NCBI GenBank assembly: GCA_023213395.1 | Contig: CM041465.1 | Span: forward strand, 75,399,741-75,463,740 | DNA: 64,000 nucleotides | Direction of reading: 5' to 3' | Source of the DNA: Cycas panzhihuaensis | Lineage: Eukaryota > Cycadophyta | Part shown: one piece after another, positions 32,690 to 45,419 of the stretch | Position numbering within the stretch: the stretch's first letter is position 1 | How the letters are laid out: each line of letters begins with the position of its first letter | Made by a program: the position numbers and the translations under genes | Notes under the pieces: generated by a model | What the model was told of the DNA's origin: nothing | What the model saw: the letters and a program-made list of their open reading frames with translations, nothing else | Databases searched by the model: none

Positions 32690-33775
32690 CTTAGATATGT
32701 TTCTGAAGTTGAGTCTCAATAGATTCTAAATGATTATTACTTAAGAGTCTATGGTGGTCATTTTTCTATCCATTCTATAGTTGAAAATATTATGAGAGTT
32801 GGCTATCATTGTCTGATATTATTTATGGATGTACATTCATTTGTTCATCATTGCTCTAGTTGCCAATTATTTTGCAATCAAATTTTTAAACCACCCTCCC
32901 AGTTAGATCCAGTTTCTTCTTCTAGTCCATTTCAAATTGGGTTTTGGATTTCATTGGTCCATTTAATCCCCTGTCCCCAAATGAGCACAAGTTTATTATC
33001 ACAACAACTAATTATTTTACTAAGTGGCCAGAGGAAATGCCAATTACTAAGGCTAATAAGAATACCACTGCCCTATTTCTCTTTAACCAAATCATATGTT
33101 GATTTAGAATCCCTAATACTTTTGTATTTGATTGAGGTGTTTATTTTATCAATAATGTTGTTTAGGAGTATGTATCAAACTTGACATTGATCATGCCAAA
33201 TCATCACCATATTACCCAAATGCAAATGGATAGGTAGACACTTTTAATAAAATCCTATGGAAAATCCTTCAAAAAACTATTAACACTTTGAAAAAGGGAT
33301 TAGAATTTGCAAATTTACCCTACCACCACTAACAAAAACCATGGCAATCCCCTTTTCATCTAATATATGGAGCTGAAGTAATTTTTCCAATTGAAATTGA
33401 GATCCACTTATTATGCATTACTTCGCATAATAGTTTACCTGAATTTGAAATCTTAGAATCTCATTTGCTCAATCTTGAATAGTTGGATAAACATAGATTA
33501 TTAGCTCATCAGAACCTTGAAGCAAAACAAAAATGTGTAAAAGCTTTTTATGATAGGTTAATTCAACTCTAAATATTTCAAATTGGTAAAAAGTAATAAG
33601 ATTTTATTCTTCTATGAATCAATATGAAGGCAAATTGAGCTCAACATAGGTTGGTCCATTTTTAGTTACATTTGTTCTCCAAAATGAATCTTATCATCTA
33701 TCTACTTTAACAGGCGATGAATTGGTCAATCTTCTAAATGCCTCTCATCTCAAATGATGCTTCAAGGATTATTGT
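32690..33775 (+). pseudogene. Gypsy-C integrase
   Basis: Zinc-binding region with YGGHFS (His) and HHCSSCQ (Cys pair) at about 32750-32870; core from about 32935 with ISLVHLIP in a shifted frame, TTNYFTKW, and IPNTFVFD for the second Asp, then stops. The C-terminal part reads EVIFPIEIEIHLL, then at the end LTGDELVNLLNASHLK, equivalent to the NA-LK segment that closes many gypsy integrases. Several frames are needed. The 3' LTR starts within about 10 bases of the last coding similarity. Confidence 0.8.
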
Positions 33776-33781
33776 ATATAT

Positions 33782-35940
33782 TGTATAGTTGATTTACTTT
33801 AGTTTTTACTTTATTGACGGTTAGCATTCTACTATTCTGACATACCTACCATCACCAATTTATTTTTATAAATTGTATATGATTTCTTTCTAACACAACA
33901 TTAGCTCATCCTCCAAAAATCCATAAAAATCATAAAACTTTTAAAATCAAATTTCATCTGCTTTGTAGTCTTGAGAAGTCATTCTTTATTGTCTTTTATT
34001 CTCTATTTGTCTTTATGCATTTAGAGCACACCCCCTTTTTATTGGTGTTGGCCACCTTATCCTAATCAATTAATGTTACCCTGATGTTATTAATCATACT
34101 CTCTACTTTTTAGTTGTAAATGGGTATTTAGATTTCACCTTTGAGGCATATATATTGGCTTTGCAATCATGTCAGAATTTTCATTGATTTATTAGGGGGA
34201 TAGCCCAATGTGATATTTATGTCCCTTACTTCCTACTTCTAAAGACTTAAAAATTACATGCATTTGTTAAAAATCTTTATTTCGCAGTGATATTTATCTC
34301 GTTACATAAAAGAGTTTATTCTAATTCCATCAATAAACACCTTTTATTTTAGAAGTTATTCTTTTCTCCTAGTCTATCATTTCTTATCCAAAGCTTTTGC
34401 TTTGTCACTTTGATTAATTTTTTTTACCACCATCATGTCTATCATCCAACCTTGGTCTATCCATATTGATGGCACTTTTTAAGGAAATCTAGGTCCATCT
34501 ATAGCTACCTAGGTTATCTGAGACTCCAATGGAGATCTCTTTGAAGCTGTCAAAAAATATTTCTATCATACTACTAACAATGGTTGAGTTTGACGCTACC
34601 ATTATTGCTTTATGATCTATCATTTCATCGCATGTGTAGCATGTCACTCTTTACTTTAATTCATAGTTGTTAGTCATTCAAGTTGTTGGTAGCTATGTTG
34701 TGCATAATCATGTTTTAACATTTGCTCTATAGTATATTCATTATTTAGCTCATGTTTTCTACTCTTTTTCCATTATGCATATCTTGTGCTTGTAGAACTA
34801 TAAAGCAGGTTGCTTGGCAAACATCACACTTAATGCTTATCGATAAAACTTTGCCCAATAGATTAGTGTACATAGAGTTTGTGTCTCATTTTTTTTTTAT
34901 TTAGTTTGTTTTCGTTTTTGGGGGTTGAATGATATTTTTACCATATGAACACATTCTTGGAATTCTTTACTTCTATTCAGCTTGAAAAAGGTTTTTGAAT
35001 CAAATAATTCTTATGACTTAGATCCACTCCTCCTTTCATGAGTCATATCCTGTTCATGAGAATTGGTCAACCACCTTCATGGAGAACTCACTACCCCCTG
35101 TGTCACTTTAATTATTAATTGTTGACCAGTCATAGGTGTAGGTTTGTTTTGTTTCATCCTTTCCAAGTTCTCCACATAAATCTTTAGGATTGTGAGGCCA
35201 CGAGATTTGTTTGATGAGTTTGACAGTGACCGCATTAGTCACTATTGTGAAAGGTGACTTCTATTTTTTTAGTGAGTGGATATATCAACACCCATTATAT
35301 ATCTCACAAGTGAACTATGAGGTAACAGGTTAAAGATTTTATCTGTTAAAGATTGTTAAAAACTATTAAGCATTAGTACCTCTTTATTGACAAATTAGGT
35401 TTGCTCATTTTGACTCATTGGGAATGCGTCACCTTATTTTGTTCTATTATGACTTATTGTGTTTATATTGCCTCCATCTTATTTGTGCTTAAGTTTGTTT
35501 TACCCAAACCATTAGCCATTGAAGCCTTATTTTGTATTGAATTAGTCTTCATTGAGTCAATACATCTTTATATAGGGTTGGGTACAGAATCTAGATCTTT
35601 TCAATGCTCGAACTCCCTCCCCTAAGTTCCACACATTTCATCACCATGGAGTCTAATGCAAACTATTAAACTAGTTGGCCTAGAGGAGCTTGTTTCACCT
35701 GCAATGTATATAAAGAAATTTTCTCTCTTCTTATTTCTTTGGTAGTTTCCTAGGAATGTAATGTTTATTTTATGTGCATTGGCCTACCCTCAACTCAAAG
35801 CTCCTTTGTAAACTTAAATTGGGTTATGCATAAGTTTGGGTAGAATGATAACACCCCTATGCTTCCAATTATTCAATAATTCATGCTAACCTTTTATAAA
35901 TCTTTCTCAAGACCATTGTCAACTCTTGTATTCTCTTCTA
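33782..35940 (+). repeat. Right LTR of Gypsy-C
   Basis: About 2.16 kb, pair of 2320-4444. It begins near TGTATAGTTG just after integrase and ends near ATTCTCTTCTA. No matching target duplication was identified, so ends are approximate by a few bases to tens of bases. Confidence 0.7.
34435..34800 (+). pseudogene. Archaeal-type RNase H remnant inside the right LTR of Gypsy-C
   Basis: From an ATG at 34435: MSIIQPWSIHIDGT, GNLGPS, DSNGDLFEAVKKYF, HTTNNG, FDATIIAL, HVTLYFNS and VVGSYVVHNHVL. The layout is that of the second RNase H of Tat elements, with stops, and with Asn in place of the Asp in the third motif. Integrase lies directly upstream, so the order integrase then RNase H agrees with the other elements in this window; the difference is that the LTR boundary falls before it. 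Confidence 0.68.
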
Positions 35941-36210
35941 TTGAAATGTGATGTTATTCACATGGTTAACATTTAATGTTCTCCTACATTATAATATTGG
36001 TTAATATGACAAATGCACAATTGTTAATGGCAACCTCTATTGGAAGGTGAAAAGGTTTTATAATATGATAGGCTTATCATGAGGTAGATTATCCTATAAA
36101 TATGTACACACCTGTTTCAGAAACTTGAGAGTGAAATTGATGACTTTATTATATGATTAATAGAGTGGTGCTAACCTCTAACCTTCTCCCATGATGTTTT
36201 TTCTAGTTTG

Positions 36211-36371
36211 GGTTTTCCATATTTATATCTAGTGTCTAGTGGTGATGTTTATGCATGTTCATAAGTTTGATATAGTTTATATCTTGATTTTGGTTTTTCA
36301 CATTTATATCTAGTGTCCCATGGTGATGTTTATGCATGGTTATAAGTTTGATATAGTTTATATCTTGATTT
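36211..36371. repeat. Tandem duplication, two units of about 81 bp
   Basis: GGTTTTCCATATTTATATC at 36211 recurs as GGTTTTTCACATTTATATC at 36292, and both continue with GATGTTTATGCATG and TAAGTTTGATATAGTTTATA. Only a few bases differ between units. Confidence 0.9.
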
Positions 36372-37060
36372 GTATAATGTTTGTGTACATATCCTTATGA
36401 TGATATATTAATGTTTAACATAGCATAGTAATGTATTATTATAAATCCTAAACCTATGATTAGCTAGTGTGTTTTACATGTGCTATGAGAACATGTTTTC
36501 CTTATACCATGTTTTAACATTTGGTATATGTTTCATCATAATCAAGCTTCTTGGAATGATTAGGCTCATATTCAAATTGTCTACTATAAGACAATTTGTG
36601 ATTATCTCCTTCATATGTGTATGGACATTTCCTTGATAGTGTGAATGGTTAAGGGTTTGCTTTTGATTGATCATCTCATGGTTTAACTGTAGATTTAGAT
36701 ATATTTGGTCTTTTATTATGTGGTTTTCAGTTGTGAAATGGTTGGATAATTCATTATGTATGATGATAATTATGTCCTTGCCGATGAATGATATTATGGT
36801 GTATTTCATACCTTCTTCTCAGCATCCTACCTTACTCTAAGTCCTACTTTCTTCATCTGAATTTTTGTCTACTTTTATTTCAGTATTTGATTGATTTCAG
36901 TCCCATTTTAACCTCTTTTTTACTTCAAGTTGCAGTGATTTTGGCCTTATCAGTTTATTTTTGGACCTAATATCCTTAAGCAAGATGATTTTATCTAGAA
37001 AATATTCATTTTTCTGTGTGTTTTACCACTTGTTATTTATCGGGTTTTTGATAGGCCCAA

Positions 37061-37117
37061 AAACATGACTTTCTTAATAAAACATGACAATCATGTTTTA
37101 TTAAGAAAATCATGTTT
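37061..37117. repeat. Near-perfect inverted repeat, 27-bp arms with 3-bp loop
   Basis: The left arm is 37061-37087, the loop CAA is 37088-37090, and the right arm is 37091-37117. The arms pair with a single mismatch (C against T in the GACTTTC/GAAAATC part). No terminal duplication was identified, so it could be a tiny foldback element, a hairpin RNA source or a replication-slip palindrome. Confidence 0.9.
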
Positions 37118-37820
37118 GTTATTGTCTCATATATAAAAAATAATAGAAAATATTGATTTGCATATTTCCCTCAATGCTAACCACCCAGAATCAAAGCATG
37201 ACAATGCCCAACCTATCACAATTGCCTCACAATCATGTAAACCTTGTGCATGCAAAGATTTTCTCAATAGAAATAAAATAATCCATAGCAAAAAAACTAT
37301 GGTATAATTTCCCACCTACCTCCTCCCTTATTCTCTATAAATCATGGTGATTTTTCAAAGTTAGGGGAGAGTTTTTTAGAGTTTGAAGAGAGTCTTTGGA
37401 GAATTTTCAAAGAGCTTTTGAAGTGTTGTTATGCTTACTAGTATTTCTTTTATTATTTGAAACTTGATTAGAGACCCATCTTCATGAGAAAACGTTGATC
37501 TTCTTAGGAGGAATAGAGGGCTACATTTATCATAATTCTTGCTCAGTTCTCATGCCCAACTTCACATTATTCTACTGAGATCAGTCTTCTTCAGTTCTTG
37601 ATAGTATTTTGAGTCCATCATGCTCTCCCTCAACATCCTTTATTAGTAATCGGATCATCCTTATGGCTTCTTGGACTTGGTAGTAATATATTGAGTAAAA
37701 GTAAGGCATCATTTTGAGGCATATTCTACCATTTTTCTCATATTAAAGGTAACTTCATTTAGATTATTTGTTACTTTCTTAAGTTAATGCATGGTTTGAT
37801 TCAAGTTCATCTTTTAAAAC

Positions 37821-37843
37821 ATATATATATATATATATATATA
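37821..37843. repeat. (AT)n microsatellite
   Basis: Uninterrupted AT repeat of 23 bases. Confidence 0.95.
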
Positions 37844-39316
37844 AAGTCTTTCATTACTATTTTTTGGGTGGCTTTTATTTCCATTGATATCTAATGGTTT
37901 CGTTGATCTCATGGACTGATAAAACCTGAGAACCAAACCAAATTTGATTCCTAACTATTTATCACATTGATAAAGTTGCCTAGGGGCTATTTTTAGGTAT
38001 TGAATTAGTTTCAATTCCTAATCATAGTCCTTCCTAAAGCAATTACGTTGTTCATGCTTGTTTTATCTCACGAATCTCGATAAGTTTGACCTTACCAACG
38101 ATTGAAATAGCATATCCCAAACTTTTGAGAGGAGATGGCATGACAAATAGGAAGGAATCTTTAAAAAAGCTAGTTTCTCTTTTACATGCAAAGTTTACTT
38201 GGTACTATATGCTTGTTGTTGGAATCTTGATTAATTTATGGACTTGCATATAAGAGTTATTTTCTTTGAATCAATTATTATCATATCTACGTGTCATTTT
38301 CTTGCCTAATAAGTAACAACTCAACATAAAGAACATTACAAAGAAGTGAAGTTGTTTACTTACAATCTTCCACAAGGTACATATTTCTTATCTCAACACT
38401 CTTAATTTCTTTTCTTGGTTTCAAGATTTCATAAGCAAGTAAGGAAAGAAAAGGAAAGTGAATAAACATCTTTGTTTGTTGATTATGTGTTTTGTTTCCC
38501 TTTTTCCTTCTTGCCTGCTTATACAAGAAAAGAATATATACTTGAAAGTTTAATCAAGTAGGCCTTGAGGTAAAAACTTGTGATTGTTTGATTACTAGTC
38601 TCTTTTATCCTTCTATTTTTTCTTGAGTATATTCAAAAGATTGGAAAAGAAAAATAAAGAACTAAGAAATAGGATAAATGTAAGTACAACTTAAACACCT
38701 AGATCTCCTTTGTTTCTTGTGATTTCTTGTGTTTTGCTCTCATTCTTTAATCATTTAAGAAAATACAAAGTGAAACGAATAGGAATTACATTTTGCATTT
38801 CATATGGTGTGATTTGGTTGCATGTCCATTTTTATGTTGTATCTATTCAAACTAAGAATGCATGTTAGTTTATGCATGTAGACTTGGCTTATTAATACTT
38901 GATTTAAACTAATTAGATTTAGATTTATCTTTTTAATGCAAATGCAAACCATGTTGTAACCTACATTCATTTATTTCCTTCTCTATAGATGAGACTCGTA
39001 AGTAGACAAGATCCCTTCTTAGGGATTAGTTAAAAGGGTTGCTCCTTGAGACTGGTTACACTATCTTTCTCTTCTCATAGAGTCATTCTAAGGTAATTAT
39101 CCCTAAGCCAATAAACCATTTATGTCGACCATACTAGGGAAGTTGCCAAAACTTCCTAATTGCATGCTTTAAACCTATATCATTTACTACTATTTGCAAT
39201 CACTTAAGAGACTTTGCTCATACTTCAATATTTTATAAGTAGGGTAAAAACCTTTATTCCTTTTTAGGATCTTTACTCCTTCCTTAAGCTTTCCATTTTT
39301 ACATTATCTCTCTATT

Positions 39317-41755
39317 ATGATGGAGATACCTCCTCATACTCAACCTAGTAGATCTAAGAGGCAGCAAGGCCTCCCTCCTCAGGAATATAAGTATGATTAC
39401 CATTAAGAATATGTCACTCAAGAGGATTACCTGACTTATGAAGATTATTTTGAACATTGAGGGCATGAGACTCATGTTTATCCTCTTAAGGTATTTGTTG
39501 ATTTATATGAAATCCTTGTTGAATAGGGTTATCCTGATTATCCTTAAATGCACTTAGTGAATCCATCTTCCTTAGCCTCTTCTACCATTCAAGAAGAGGG
39601 TCAAGTTGCTCAAACCACTAATCTATATTATGAACCTGTGCTTACTAAGAGCCCTTCTCTTGTCCTTATCCCTAGTTACCAAGACCCATTTCATCAAGAT
39701 ACTCATACTATGATAGTGTCCTCACACTTTATTCTTGAATAACATCAAGAACAACTTGATCCTCTTGCGTAAGGGCACCAATATTTATAAAATTACCACC
39801 CTCATATAACTAATGTTCCACCTTCTCCTTCTCATCGTCCTATTCCCAAAGCATTGCATATCCCACCTAATGAGATAGGGGATACTTGGTTAGTTTGTTC
39901 CCAACCTCATGTGTTGGTTAAACCCATACAAGGAGGAACTCACGTTCCTCTTGTGCCATCGACTCCTATGACATATCACTTGAGAGCTCTACTCAATAGC
40001 ATCATCTTCCCTTAGGACATCGACATCAAGCCTCTACATCTTATTTGGCACCTCATTCTAGACTAAATAGGGGACCCTCCATTGAACATCAGTACAAATA
40101 TCCTTATTATGTTTCACAAGTTTCACTCTCTAGTGGAACCATCCCTTCTCATGTTACCTCCTTTCCTAGTCAAAGAATGTCTCATCCTTATCCCCAAAGG
40201 GATGGTTTGGTAATGGGATACCCTCATTCTTGGGTGCTTGGTTGTAGATCAATCCTGGGGGCCATCGTAGTGGGTTCTACGTGTACTCAACTAGAGGTTG
40301 TAGATGTTAAAAGTTATCCCCCTGACTACCGTGAGTGGGGTATAGATGGGTGTGTGCATATGTGTATGCATCTAGACTTCCCCTCATGCAAATCAAAAAA
40401 AAAAAGAAAGAAAGCCTCATCCATTACCTTACCAAAGTATGACATATAGTGTGAGACCACCTCCTTCCTCTTCTCATAAGGGACATGTACTTTTAGCACC
40501 TCTATATCCTTCATATGACACTTACATTAACGCTCAAGGTATACAAGGTAGCTCTCATGTACATGTTACCTTTGACCAACATACATATCAACAATAGATC
40601 CTAAAACCCATAAAGGGGCCTACATCGTCCTTTGGTCCTAAACCTTATACTCCTTATCCATCTTATCCACAACATTTAATATCCCCTCTTCAATATAATC
40701 CTTCAACTCAATAATATCCCATTCCTCAAACAAGTTCCCATCTTAATCTTGTTACATGGTTTACCCCCTCCTATCCCCAACCTTCTCATCCATCTTGTTA
40801 TGATCAATCTCCACCACCTGGGACTTCTTTATCTTATCATCAACTTGCTCCTTAACACCCTCTTACATTGAGGTCTAGAAGGCCTTTTGTCAATTATATG
40901 AAGTCCCCTTTTCCACAAGAGGTCCTCCTATCCTCCATGCCCCTTTTTCTCCCAAAATTACCAAAATTCTTTGGTGAACATTTCCAAAATCCTACTTCAC
41001 ACGTGTAAGCTTTTGCACTTGCATGTGTTGATTTCCTTCCATATGATTATGTTATGATGAGGTTATTTCCTAAGTCACTTCAAGGCAATGCTTTGAAGTG
41101 GTTTTACCACCTTCCATCTGCTTCAATACTTTCATTTCAACAATTAATCGATGCCTTCATCAACTATTTTGATGTTGCCAGAACTTTTAAAACTAACATT
41201 AAGTCTTTATTATCCATCAAGAAAAATCATGACGAATCATCTCATAATTTTGTTAGACTATTCCAGGACTTAGTGCATGCTTACCACTCTTCTCTTGATT
41301 CAAGCCTTCTCTTTGACCTCTTCACCAATGCCTTAAGACCTCATGTTCATTTTGAAGTCCTTAAACTCGGTTCTTAAACTTACAAAAAGGCCATAGATAA
41401 ATACTTAGCCCTTGAAGCCTTTGAAATGTAAGTTGGAATTAAGAAGATTGACAAGCCTACTCTAGGAAAAGAATCTACCTAATAACCTAAGCCCAGTCAT
41501 GACCAAATATATGACCATCTTACCTCTTCTATTAGGGCACTTGAGCACGCCATTAATCTTAGGTTGCACATTGCAAATCCTTCCACTAATGAATGGAAAC
41601 AAGAGACTAAGATTATTCACTTTACAAAAGGTAAGGAACGTCAAAATCCTCCTCCTCCACCTTTAGTAAAGAAGACTCCTTGGTGCTCAGATTATCAAAC
41701 TGACATTCATGATAGGGATCAATGTCTATGTCAAAATGAAATCAAGAATAACTAA
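39317..41755 (+). pseudogene. Gag of Gypsy-E
   Basis: Start MMEIPPHTQPSRSKRQQ at 39317, with Pro/Ser/His-rich sequence for about 500 codons interrupted by stops. The capsid core at 40985-41376 reads MMRLFPKSLQGNALKWFYHLPSAS, QLIDAFINYFDVARTF and SLLSIKKNHDESSHNFVRLF, very close to Gypsy-1 Gag. A zinc-type motif follows at about 41681-41725 (WCSDYQTDIHDRDQC), where the first His of C-x2-H-x4-H-x4-C is Tyr. Start is chosen because it precedes the longest stretch of low-stop frame; the true leader boundary is uncertain. Confidence 0.8.
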
Positions 41756-42089
41756 TTCATAAAGACACGTTGCTTGAACATGGCTCTAAGGATATTAAAG
41801 ATAAAAGCAAAGGCAAAGCTAAGCAAGATGAGACAAATGATGATAAGAATGTAGGCTTTGATCCAATTAAGAAGCGTTCCATCTCACCCAAAGTGAGTGG
41901 TAAATAAACTACTAATCAAATCTAACCACCTCTTAAAGGTAGTGAGACTAAAAGAATGATTAATATGGTTGAGGTTATAAAGAATCTAGGTATGACTAAA
42001 TCCTCAGATGATTTACCCGTCAAAAACCTAATTCTTTACCTCTTATTCCACCTCGATCTATACATTTCAAGTCCATTCCTTCTACTTCA

Positions 42090-43070
42090 AAGGATGGATC
42101 TTCCTCTTTAGTTGATGAGCTAAAAATCATTCCTGTTGGTATTTCAATTATGGATTTATTAAGGAGTTACCCCAAGCAATGCCAACTTTTACTTAATGCT
42201 TTGGGGGTTCTGATGCCCAACTCTTCATCAAGCCTTACTCTCTCGTTTGATATGTCTATCCTGCCTAGTGAAGCAAAATGTAACCCCAATGACATTTCAT
42301 TATTTTACATTGAAATACATAAATATGACATCAACTGAATAAGTTATTATTGATGAAGGTTCATTAGTAAACCTAATTATTGTTCATCTAGTTGAAGATA
42401 TAAAGATTACTACTTATGAACCTTATGAGTACATATGTTCAGGATATGATAAAAACTTAAAGAGAACTCTCAGACAAAGTTACTCTCCTACTTACCTTGG
42501 TAGGAAAGATGATCATGGTTGACCTTACTATTATTGACTTAGATTTAGAATTAAACATCCTCTTAGGAAGACTATGGATTAACCAAATGTTTGTTGTTTG
42601 TTCTTCACCCCTTGGTGAGATTAGGTTCATTTAAAAGGTAGAGTTAAAGGTAGTAAATCAAAAGCATAAACCTATAAAATAATATGTTCAATTTGTAGAA
42701 ACTATCTTGGAGATGGGAGAGTCATCTAACTCTTCCAAATATTTCTTTCAGTATTTAGGTTTTAGACAGTACTTTTCCACTGAGACTCTTTCTACACTTG
42801 AACAAGAAGTCAAAGGTATAAATATGATTGATATTATTCCTTCAAAGGAGATTTATGTCAAAACATTTCAATCCACTTTGGAATTATTTCCAATCCCTTC
42901 TCCTTTGAAGGAAGATGATGATAACTTTCAGGATGATTCTTTCACACCTCAAGAAACCACTTCCTTAACCTTATCATTTTATCAATCAGACTTCACACGT
43001 GCTCTTTGTTTGCCATATATAAAAAATATTCCTAGCATTGTTACACCCATGACTCAATCTTTTAAGTAAG
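42090..43070 (+). pseudogene. Protease and following linker of Gypsy-E
   Basis: VDELKIIPVGISIMDLLRSYPKQCQLLLNALG matches the region before protease in Gypsy-1 (VDELHTVTAGMSLMDILRSCPEQRALLLEALG). The active-site motif survives as IDEGSLVNLI near 42352. ILLGRLWINQ-like sequence follows at about 42555-42590. An open frame at 42707-43069 covers part of the Ser/Glu-rich linker. Frameshifts and stops make it inactive. Confidence 0.75.
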
Positions 43071-43779
43071 CACTCTTACCTCACACATCTATTGCATCAT
43101 CTAGAGAGGTGACTTATTGTCAATCTCCTTTTTTAATTGCTTGGCTTAACCGTCAAGGCAAGAAACTCCTTATACATAGACATCCTAACATCTCACCTCC
43201 AAAAAGTGAGACATCCTTATTATATACCTCACTTAGATTAAATCCAACACATAAGAGATGAATCAGAAAAGTAAATATGATTACCACAACCTCTCTCCTT
43301 TTTAGGGAGACTATTCATGAGGATATGCCATCATTACTCATTCACGTATCTCCTCCTCTAAGTCATGCCCTGATTGATGAACCTAATTTCCATCAAGTCA
43401 TACGCTCGGATTAGGAATTTCTTGTGCATCACGATCCTTTTTCACAAATGCCTATAATAATAGATATTTTCCCAAATAAGGGCTATGTCTTTCCTATAAA
43501 GATTCTTTCTTTAGATTCACCTTATCATTCTTAATTTTGGCTTAAAGACTCTACCTTTAGAGATTTATACCAACATAATCATTTTGAGAATGATGAGGCA
43601 ATCTTAAAACAATAGCTAGAGCTTCATCTAGCCTTCCTCCTAATCATCACAAGCTTGGTTTGAGTAAGCATTTACATCCCAATTCACCTTTAGTCAATCC
43701 TAGTCAATCTTTAATTGCTCCTACATCTTTTGCAAATCCTACTCCTCCTCATTTTAAGGAGCAAATTGCCATGCTTATG

Positions 43780-45260
43780 AGTGAGACCATTGATATTAAT
43801 TTGGAGATAAGTAAGAGTCCAAGATAATCAAAGTGGGGGCAAATTGCTCCCATGAAAAAGTGAGACAATTAAAGGATCGTTTTTGTGAATTCATCTCAAT
43901 CTTTACCTAGGATTATAGTGATATGCAAGGTCTTCACCTTAATGCCATTGTTTATAATATCATTACAATCCTAGGGGCTAAGTTTAAAAGGCAAACACAA
44001 AGGCCCATCCATCCTCATCTATCAACTATTATCAAATAGGAAGTGAAAAAACTTTTAAAAGTGGGGTTCATCAAAAGTATTGATTATTCATAATAGGTTT
44101 GTAACATAGTTCTTATAGCTAAATATATGGCTCTATCTGAATATGCAACAACTTTCATGATATTAATGATGCTTGTCCCAAAGATAAATTTCCTCTCTCA
44201 TTTTTAGATCAAATTTGGGACTAGACTACTAGTTTCAAAGCCATGTCCTTAATAGATAATTTTTCAAAATATAATTAGATTCTTATCTCTCTTAAAGATC
44301 ATCACAAGACCACTTTTATCATAGCATGGGAAACTTTTGTGTATAAATTCATGCCATTTGGTCTCAAAAACATTGGAGCTACCTATCAGTGGACCATTAT
44401 TTTTATTTTTCATGACCATATTGGTGTTATAATGATTATTTACTTGGATAACATGCTCGCCCTATTACGTTATCATAGAGACCATATTCGATATTTGAGA
44501 ACTATTTTTGAACGGTGTTATAATTTCATCTTTGCCTTAATGCAACCAAGTGTGTATTTACAGTTACTTTAATGAAGATGTTAGTAAATATAACCTCTAG
44601 TGATGGCATCATAGTAGATCTTAAAAAAATAAGACCCATTGTTGATATGCCACCCCTCACATGCAAAAACAAGTTAAATTGTTCCTTGGTAAGTTGGGTT
44701 TCTTAAAATGATTCATTATAGCTTTTGCATTGAACACTAAACACCTTACTAACCTACTCAAAAAGGGAGTTTCTCTCACTTAGACTACACTCGTTCAAGA
44801 GACTTTTCATAAATTAAAATAGGCATTGATCTCATCCCTATGCTTGCTCCTCCCATCTTCAATAAACCTTTTATCTTATATGTATCTTCTACAAAAGAGT
44901 CCCTTACAAGCAAGCTTTCTCAAGAAGAAGAATTTTGAAAAGAGTGGGCCATTTATTTCATAAGTAGGACACCTATTGCTCCTAAGCTTAATTACTCTCC
45001 TTCCAAGAAAGAATGTTTCTCATTGATATTTGCCACTAAGAAGTTACACCATTATCTTCCCGGTAACACCACATTTCTTATTATTCAATCTGACCCTATT
45101 CATTATCTATTTACTAAGAGCAATCTTATTAGATGAGCGGACAAATGGGCTCTTCTTTTACAAAATTTTAATCTTCAAATAGTCAATCTGAAATCTAAGA
45201 AAGGTAAGGTAGTTATCGAGATGATGGTGGAAGCTCCCTTACCCAATCCTTATAACAAGT
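43780..45260 (+). pseudogene. Reverse transcriptase and RNase H of Gypsy-E
   Basis: Pre-RT and RT are spread over three frames. The clearest block is the open frame at 44339-44572: FMPFGLKNIGATYQ, IFIFHDHIGVI and YLDNMLAL, where the catalytic box Y-x-DD is YLDN, so the second Asp is lost. ATKCVFTV and DMPPLTCK follow in another frame, then RNase H remnants near 44880-45160 (YPKIECF-like KECFSLIFATKKLHHYL). Dead by both stops and active-site change. Confidence 0.82.
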
Positions 45261-45419
45261 TTGTTGATGATATATTCCATGATGGGCAAATCCTCCAAGT
45301 GGGTGCTATCCCAGTAGAAGAAGTTTTGTATAAAGAGATAAAATCCTCTCTCTTAAACTGAACTTTTCCTTCTTTTTCTTCTTTGAAAAAGAAAAGATGA
45401 ATTAGGGCCATTGCTTAAT

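Larger units (their letters stand above)
2320..35940 (+). mobile_element. Gypsy-C: old Ty3/gypsy element, interrupted by nested insertions
   Basis: Two long direct repeats (about 2320-4444 and 33782-35940, each about 2.1 kb) flank a plus-strand Ty3/gypsy pol remnant, as LTRs would. Removing Copia-A (5273-31276) joins the pre-RT region ending at 5272 to the RT region starting at 31277, leaving only about 3.3 kb of internal sequence. That interior has the pre-RT linker, RT, RNase H and integrase, but no recognisable gag or protease, so it was internally deleted or was a non-autonomous derivative. Stops and frameshifts are frequent and the sequence is AT-rich. The LTRs contain an archaeal-type RNase H remnant, which points to the Tat group. 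No clear target-site duplication was found at the approximate ends. Confidence 0.75.
35941..39316. other. AT-rich spacer between Gypsy-C and Gypsy-E gag
   Basis: No gene recognised. A short segment at about 36000-36190 has an LTR-like look (CCTATAAATATG near 36093-36104, then a T-rich tract), but no partner copy is in the window. The right part (from about 38000) may be the leader or LTR of Gypsy-E; I found no clear primer-binding site or LTR pair. It also holds the tandem duplication, the hairpin and the AT microsatellite listed separately. Confidence 0.45.

Noticed and set aside
36000-36190. Solo LTR with TATA at 36093-36104
   Set aside because: Only an LTR-like appearance; no partner copy, target duplication or primer-binding site could be found.
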